This document shows positions 16,489 through 20,435 of a DNA stretch of 20,435 bases, piece after piece. A program made the translations under genes and the position numbers. The DNA comes from Finegoldia magna (GTDB lineage: Bacteria; Bacillota; Clostridia; Tissierellales; Peptoniphilaceae). The notes under the pieces are model-generated. The model had not been told where the DNA came from, made no database searches, and saw nothing but the letters and a program-made list of their open reading frames with translations. Location: the NCBI RefSeq assembly GCF_018371055.1, contig NZ_JAGYZD010000009.1, positions 1 through 20,435 of the forward strand. The letters are read 5' to 3'. Within the stretch, counting starts at the first letter, position 1. Every line of letters starts with the position of its first letter.

Positions 16489-17880
16489 ATGAAAAATGTA
16501 GTATTAGAAAATTTTAGAGAATTGTCGAATGTTCCTCGTTGTTCATTTGACCAAAAAAGAATTAACGAATACTTAGTAAATAAAGCGAAACAATTGGGGC
16601 TTGAATACGATGTTGATGATGAATTAAACATCGTAATCAGAAAACCTGCAACAGAAGACAAAAAGGATCATCCAGGAGTTATTTTGCAAGGTCACATGGA
16701 CATGGTCTGCGAAAAAGAAGATGACAGCGATCACGATTTTACAAAAGATCCGATCGAGTTCATCGAAAAGGATGGCAAATTAACTGCCAACAAGACAACA
16801 CTTGGAGCCGACAACGGAATAGCCGTTGCGATGGGAATTGCTATTTTGGAAGATGAAAACTTGTCACATCCTGATTTGGAATTGATGATTACGACAAACG
16901 AAGAAGTTGGACTTATCGGTGCGAATGCCGTAAGTGAAGATTTCCTAAAAGGCAAATACCTTATCAACGTCGACAGCGAAGAAGAAGGAATCATGACTTG
17001 TGGTTGCGCTGGTGGAAACACTTTGAATTCTAAATTTGCAATCAAACGCGAAGATTTTGGAAAATATTTCTACAGAATTGCAATAAATGGTTTCAGAGGT
17101 GGTCACAGTGGTCAAGATATCAACAAAAATCACCTTAATGCCATAGAATCCACAGTTAAAATCCTAAAAGAATTGTCGACACGTCACAATTTGAGAATCG
17201 TTTCATTAAATGGTGGAACAAAACACAACGCAATACCAAGAAATTGTGAGCTTATCATTGCAAGTGAAGACGAAATCAAAGACGACGAAATCAACGTTGA
17301 TGGTTTCAAACAAGTTGAAGAAAAAATGGAGTTTAAGTTTGAACAAGTAGATGAAAAGACTCCAATGGATGCACAATCTACTGAACGTATCTTGAATTTC
17401 CTAACGACAATTCCAAACGGAGTTTTGGACATGGTAAAAGGAAACGATGATTTGGTAGAAACATCGCTTAACCAATCAATTGCAACAACAGAAGATGATA
17501 AATTCGTGTTTATGGTATCAATCAGATCTTCAGTTTTGGATAAGATAAAAGAAGTTGAAGAATTGATTACAAATACAACAAAATCAAACAGTGGAATAGT
17601 TAAATCTGAAGGGTTCTACGAACCTTGGGAATACCGTGAAGATAGCGAACTAAGAGACAAATGTTTGAAAGTTTACAAGGAAGTCACAGGAAAAGACATG
17701 CAAGTGAATGTTATTCACGCAGGACTTGAATGTGCAGTATTTTCAAAGAAATATCCGGACATGGACATGATTTCCATCGGCCCTGATATGACGGGAGTTC
17801 ACACACCAAAAGAAACTTTGGATTTAAAATCCACAGATAGAGTGTACGAATTCTTGAAGAAATTGGTAGAATCATTATAA
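16489..17880 (+). CDS. pepD: Aminoacyl-histidine dipeptidase (M20 metallopeptidase, PepD type)
   Basis: A cytosolic two-metal dipeptidase that splits Xaa-His and other dipeptides, supplying amino acids. The 463-aa length is normal. The metal ligands are visible in order: His69 and Asp71 of LQGHMDMV, bridging Asp108 of LGADNGIAVAM, catalytic Glu138 with Glu139 of TTNEEVGLIGA, Asp162 of NVDSEEEG, and a late His in GVHTPKETLDL. The lid domain between them carries FRGGHSGQDI near 205, typical of the family. GAGGTG lies 7 nt before the ATG. The preceding 64-bp gap is AT-rich with a possible -10 (TATATAA near 16465), but no clear -35, so a promoter there is only tentative. The DUF1292 gene follows after 14 bp. 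Confidence 0.95.
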   Translation: MKNVVLENFRELSNVPRCSFDQKRINEYLVNKAKQLGLEYDVDDELNIVIRKPATEDKKDHPGVILQGHMDMVCEKEDDSDHDFTKDPIEFIEKDGKLTANKTTLGADNGIAVAMGIAILEDENLSHPDLELMITTNEEVGLIGANAVSEDFLKGKYLINVDSEEEGIMTCGCAGGNTLNSKFAIKREDFGKYFYRIAINGFRGGHSGQDINKNHLNAIESTVKILKELSTRHNLRIVSLNGGTKHNAIPRNCELIIASEDEIKDDEINVDGFKQVEEKMEFKFEQVDEKTPMDAQSTERILNFLTTIPNGVLDMVKGNDDLVETSLNQSIATTEDDKFVFMVSIRSSVLDKIKEVEELITNTTKSNSGIVKSEGFYEPWEYREDSELRDKCLKVYKEVTGKDMQVNVIHAGLECAVFSKKYPDMDMISIGPDMTGVHTPKETLDLKSTDRVYEFLKKLVESL

Positions 17881-17894
17881 AATGGAGGATAAAA

Positions 17895-18218
17895 ATGAGT
17901 GACGAAAGAAATTTAGAAAACGAAGAATTAAACGAAGAAATGTATGATGAAGAAGAGTTAGATACAATCGTACTAACATTAGAAGCTGGCGGCGAAATCG
18001 AATGTGGAATTCTTGGAGTATTCGAAGTTGAAGGCTACGACAGTGATTACATCGCACTTGTATCTGAAGATGACAACGAAATTATGATTTACAAATACGA
18101 AGAAATCAACGAAGAAGAAGCTAACTTGGATGTTATCGAAGATGATGCTGAATACGAAAAAGCAAAAGAAACATTCGAATCTCTTTTCGTAGATTTTGAC
18201 GGAGAAGATGAAGAATAA
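17895..18218 (+). CDS. DUF1292 family small acidic protein
   Basis: A 107-aa, strongly acidic protein. The central part (LTLEAGGEIECGILGVFEVE, then DYIALVSEDDNEIMIYKYEE) and the tail with IEDDAEYEKAKETFESLF match the DUF1292/YrzB pattern, a short beta-rich unit of unknown function common in Firmicutes, often beside yrrK/yqgF and yrrL-type genes. No signal peptide or membrane segment. GGAGG sits 6 nt before the ATG, the same leader as prfB (GGAGGATAAAA). It lies 14 bp after pepD and overlaps the next gene by 11 bp, so it is likely co-transcribed with both. The function cannot be stated. Confidence 0.88.
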   Translation: MSDERNLENEELNEEMYDEEELDTIVLTLEAGGEIECGILGVFEVEGYDSDYIALVSEDDNEIMIYKYEEINEEEANLDVIEDDAEYEKAKETFESLFVDFDGEDEE

Positions 18219-19044
18219 TTTTAAGGCTGTTATGATTGATCTGGACGGAACTCTTCTGACAGATGATAAAAAAATTACTGATTTCAGTAATCAAATTTTA
18301 CGAAAACTTTATGACAACGGCATAAAGATTATTATTGCAACAGGAAGAGGTCTATCCAGAGCTAAGCAATTAACCGAAAAATTAGATTTTGACAAAATAA
18401 TCCTTGCCAATAATGGAGCTATTATTCACAGTAGCTCCAGTATTGCAACGGATGAGGACTTGAAGTTGGAATCTAAGGTGGTGGATGAGCTTAGCACTCT
18501 ATCAAAAGAGTATGGGATTAGACCGTATTTTTTTGTGGAAAACAAATGCGCACTTCTGATCCAAGATGAAGATGATAAGAAATATTATGTGGATAGCGTT
18601 GGTGATGAGAGTGAGATTATGACGATATCTGAGAGGAATTTACCGGTTAATGATTGTGTGAGCATGATTATGATATCTGCGAAAAACCACATTCTTAAAA
18701 TCGTGGATACTATCAAGAATAATCCACATGTCACATATCACATTCACACGAAATATTTCCCACAAAACATCAGAATGCTTGAAGTGCAAAACGTTAACAC
18801 GGACAAGTACAAAAGGGCGATTGCGCTGCTTGAACATTTTGGGATAAAAAACGATGAGGTGGTTGCGATTGGCGATGCACACAACGATTTGGAGATGGTC
18901 GTAAACAGTGGGCTTGGAGTTGCAATGAAAAACTCCGACGATATTTTGAAACAACAAGCTGACATCATAACACAATACACAAACGAAGAAGACGGATTGG
19001 CAAAATTTTTAGAAGAACTATTTGAGTTGAGGGATTATGAATAA
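18208..19044 (+). CDS. Cof-type HAD-IIB phosphatase
   Basis: A 278-aa cytosolic hydrolase that removes phosphate from small molecules such as sugar phosphates or flavin/nucleotide derivatives; the exact substrate is not readable. The HAD motifs are complete: DLDGTLL with nucleophile Asp11 and acid/base Asp13, TGRG (motif II) near residue 46, a Lys of motif III near NTDKYKRA, and GDAHNDLEM (motif IV). The cap between motifs II and III is the C2B type of the Cof subfamily. I chose ATG 18208, which overlaps the DUF1292 stop by 11 bp with GGAG close upstream (short spacing); a TTG at 18196 in the same frame has no site. The next gene overlaps its end by 8 bp. Confidence 0.92.
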   Translation: MKNNFKAVMIDLDGTLLTDDKKITDFSNQILRKLYDNGIKIIIATGRGLSRAKQLTEKLDFDKIILANNGAIIHSSSSIATDEDLKLESKVVDELSTLSKEYGIRPYFFVENKCALLIQDEDDKKYYVDSVGDESEIMTISERNLPVNDCVSMIMISAKNHILKIVDTIKNNPHVTYHIHTKYFPQNIRMLEVQNVNTDKYKRAIALLEHFGIKNDEVVAIGDAHNDLEMVVNSGLGVAMKNSDDILKQQADIITQYTNEEDGLAKFLEELFELRDYE

Positions 19045-19477
19045 TTTAAAAGAATTTTTGAACGAAGAATACTATGACAAATATAAGGGCAAAAACTTGG
19101 TAGTCTACATTTATCCAAAAGATAACACAAGTGGATGTACGATAGAAGCAGACGGATTTTCTGAAATTTACGACGAATTTCAAAAACTAAACACAGAAGT
19201 TGTCGGAATAAGCAAAGACACTGAAAAAACTCACGAAAATTTCAGAAAAAAACAAGGACTAAAACAAGAATTGATATCCGACCCAGAAAGAATATTCTTG
19301 AACAATTTTGGTTGCGTTTACAAGGGCAAAATGTTCGGCAAAGAAGTTACTAAAACAGAACGAAGCACATTTGTATTCGACAAAGATATGAATTTGGTCA
19401 AAGAATTCAGAAAAGTAAAACCAGACGAAAACCCACAAGAAGTCTTGAATTACATCAGAGACAACCTACATGACTGA
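19037..19477 (+). CDS. bcp: Short BCP-type peroxiredoxin (PrxQ-like)
   Basis: A thiol peroxidase that reduces hydrogen peroxide and organic peroxides. Seen: VVYIYPKDNTSGCTIEA with the PxxxTxxC motif and peroxidatic Cys34, and the conserved Arg of TERSTFVFD near 109. Two oddities: the resolving Cys that many BCPs carry five residues on is Asp39 here, so it would work as a one-Cys type or use another Cys (the one in NNFGCVYKG near 93); and the usual N-terminal APDF-LPD strand is absent. The latter is not a wrong start, since a TGA (19028-19030) stands in frame 7 nt upstream. The gene overlaps the HAD gene by 8 bp and the radical SAM gene by 8 bp, so all are probably one transcript. Confidence 0.9.
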   Translation: MNNLKEFLNEEYYDKYKGKNLVVYIYPKDNTSGCTIEADGFSEIYDEFQKLNTEVVGISKDTEKTHENFRKKQGLKQELISDPERIFLNNFGCVYKGKMFGKEVTKTERSTFVFDKDMNLVKEFRKVKPDENPQEVLNYIRDNLHD

Positions 19478-20405
19478 TAGATATAACATTTACAGCAAAT
19501 ATCTCAAAGAACATTACGGAGAAAAAGTCTACAAACTTCCGATAAAATTGGACTTAACATGCCCGAACAGAGACGGAAGGCTTGGGCGTGGTGGTTGCAT
19601 TTACTGTCACGAAGAAGGTGGAAGCTTTGAAAACAAAGAAAAACACCTTTCCATTCGTGAACAATTAGAAGAGGATAAGCAAACCATCGAGAAAAAATAC
19701 AACGCCCACAAATTCATATCGTATTTTCAAAACTATTCCAACACGTATATGCCACTTGATTTGTTTCGAAAATACGTAAATGAAGCTGTGATTGACAACG
19801 TCGTTGCAGTTAGCATATCCACAAGACCGGATTGCATAGCTCGTGAACACTTGGAAATACTAAAACAACTTCAAGACGAAAAAAACGTCGACATCATCAT
19901 AGAGCTTGGACTGCAAACATCGAACAACAAAACACTGAAGATAATCAACAGACAACACACAGTTGCTGATTTTATCCAAGCGTGTCTTCTAATCAAAGAA
20001 TACGGATTTAGAATTTGTACGCATGTAATACTGGCACTTCCTTGGGATGATATGGACGATGTGAGAGAAACTGCTAAGCTTTTGTCGGTATTAAAAGTTG
20101 ACGAATGCAAAATCCATTCTCTATACATTCCCAAACACACAATACTTGCAAAGTGGTACGAAGAAGGAAAAGTGAAACTCAAATCACTGGACGATTACGT
20201 AAATGAAGTTTGTGAATTTTTGAAATATTTGGATAAGGATATCCTGATTCAACGATTAGTCGGAAGAATGCCCGAAGAGACTTCTGTGTTTTGCAACTGG
20301 AATACGAGTCACTGGAAGATACAAGATATGGTAATCGAAAAAATGGAACGAGAAAATATTTTCCAAGGTGATAATTTTAGTAAAAGAATGGGTATAATAA
20401 TATAA
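19470..20405 (+). CDS. Radical SAM protein, TIGR01212 (YhcC/YtqA-like) family
   Basis: A 311-aa iron-sulfur enzyme of unknown reaction. The cluster-binding cysteines are Cys31, Cys43 and Cys46 in CPNRDGRLGRGGCIYC (Cx11CxxC), the spacing I associate with the YhcC/YtqA group rather than with the common Cx3Cx2C. Further family signs: ISYFQNYSNTY (about 83-93), VSISTRPDC (about 114-122), IELGLQTSN (about 143-151), and THVILALPWDD (about 184-194). Its start lies 8 bp inside the peroxiredoxin gene without a strong ribosome site, consistent with coupled translation. Relatives are conserved in many bacteria but their substrate is not settled as far as I know. The stop is 30 bp before the window ends. 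Confidence 0.92.
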   Translation: MTDRYNIYSKYLKEHYGEKVYKLPIKLDLTCPNRDGRLGRGGCIYCHEEGGSFENKEKHLSIREQLEEDKQTIEKKYNAHKFISYFQNYSNTYMPLDLFRKYVNEAVIDNVVAVSISTRPDCIAREHLEILKQLQDEKNVDIIIELGLQTSNNKTLKIINRQHTVADFIQACLLIKEYGFRICTHVILALPWDDMDDVRETAKLLSVLKVDECKIHSLYIPKHTILAKWYEEGKVKLKSLDDYVNEVCEFLKYLDKDILIQRLVGRMPEETSVFCNWNTSHWKIQDMVIEKMERENIFQGDNFSKRMGIII

Positions 20406-20435
20406 AGTAAATTAAACTTTTTAAAATGGTTTAAG

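Overview
The window is AT-rich chromosomal DNA. Its strong AGGAGG-type ribosome binding sites, secA-prfB gene order, DUF1292 protein and SEC-C-tailed SecA point to a low-GC Gram-positive (Firmicutes). From memory of the protein styles I favour an anaerobic coccus of the Peptoniphilaceae such as Finegoldia; this is an impression, not a search result.

Layout: (1) 2-1390, + strand: the 3' end of an ascorbate-type PTS membrane permease (UlaA-like) and a small transaldolase, the tail of a sugar-uptake operon. (2) 1483-10540: a compact - strand defence operon, read right to left: XRE regulator, HsdM, HsdS, RhuM-like DNA-binding protein, Fic/Doc toxin-like protein, HsdR, and an Abi_C-domain protein with an RNase-like Rx6H motif. 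A two-sided terminator separates it from the transaldolase. Several junctions overlap or abut, which suggests one transcript. (3) 10600-11010: a gene-free stretch with a ~230-nt imperfect palindrome, then the secA promoter. (4) 11011-15269, + strand: secA and prfB, separated by 433 bp that hold a second large hairpin element, a 22-nt direct repeat and a strong intrinsic terminator. prfB carries the classic in-frame UGA and +1 programmed frameshift. (5) 15306-20405, + strand: an orphan HipA-like kinase, aminoacyl-histidine dipeptidase, a DUF1292 protein, a Cof-type HAD phosphatase, a short BCP-type peroxiredoxin and a TIGR01212-type radical SAM protein. The last four are packed with overlaps or short gaps and look co-transcribed.

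The part most worth a second look is the defence operon. A complete type I restriction-modification set encloses a translationally coupled RhuM-like/Fic pair and ends with an Abi_C protein. By inference these extra genes could form a back-up suicide layer that fires when restriction is blocked. The two hairpin elements flanking secA and the lone HipA-like kinase after prfB are secondary points of interest.
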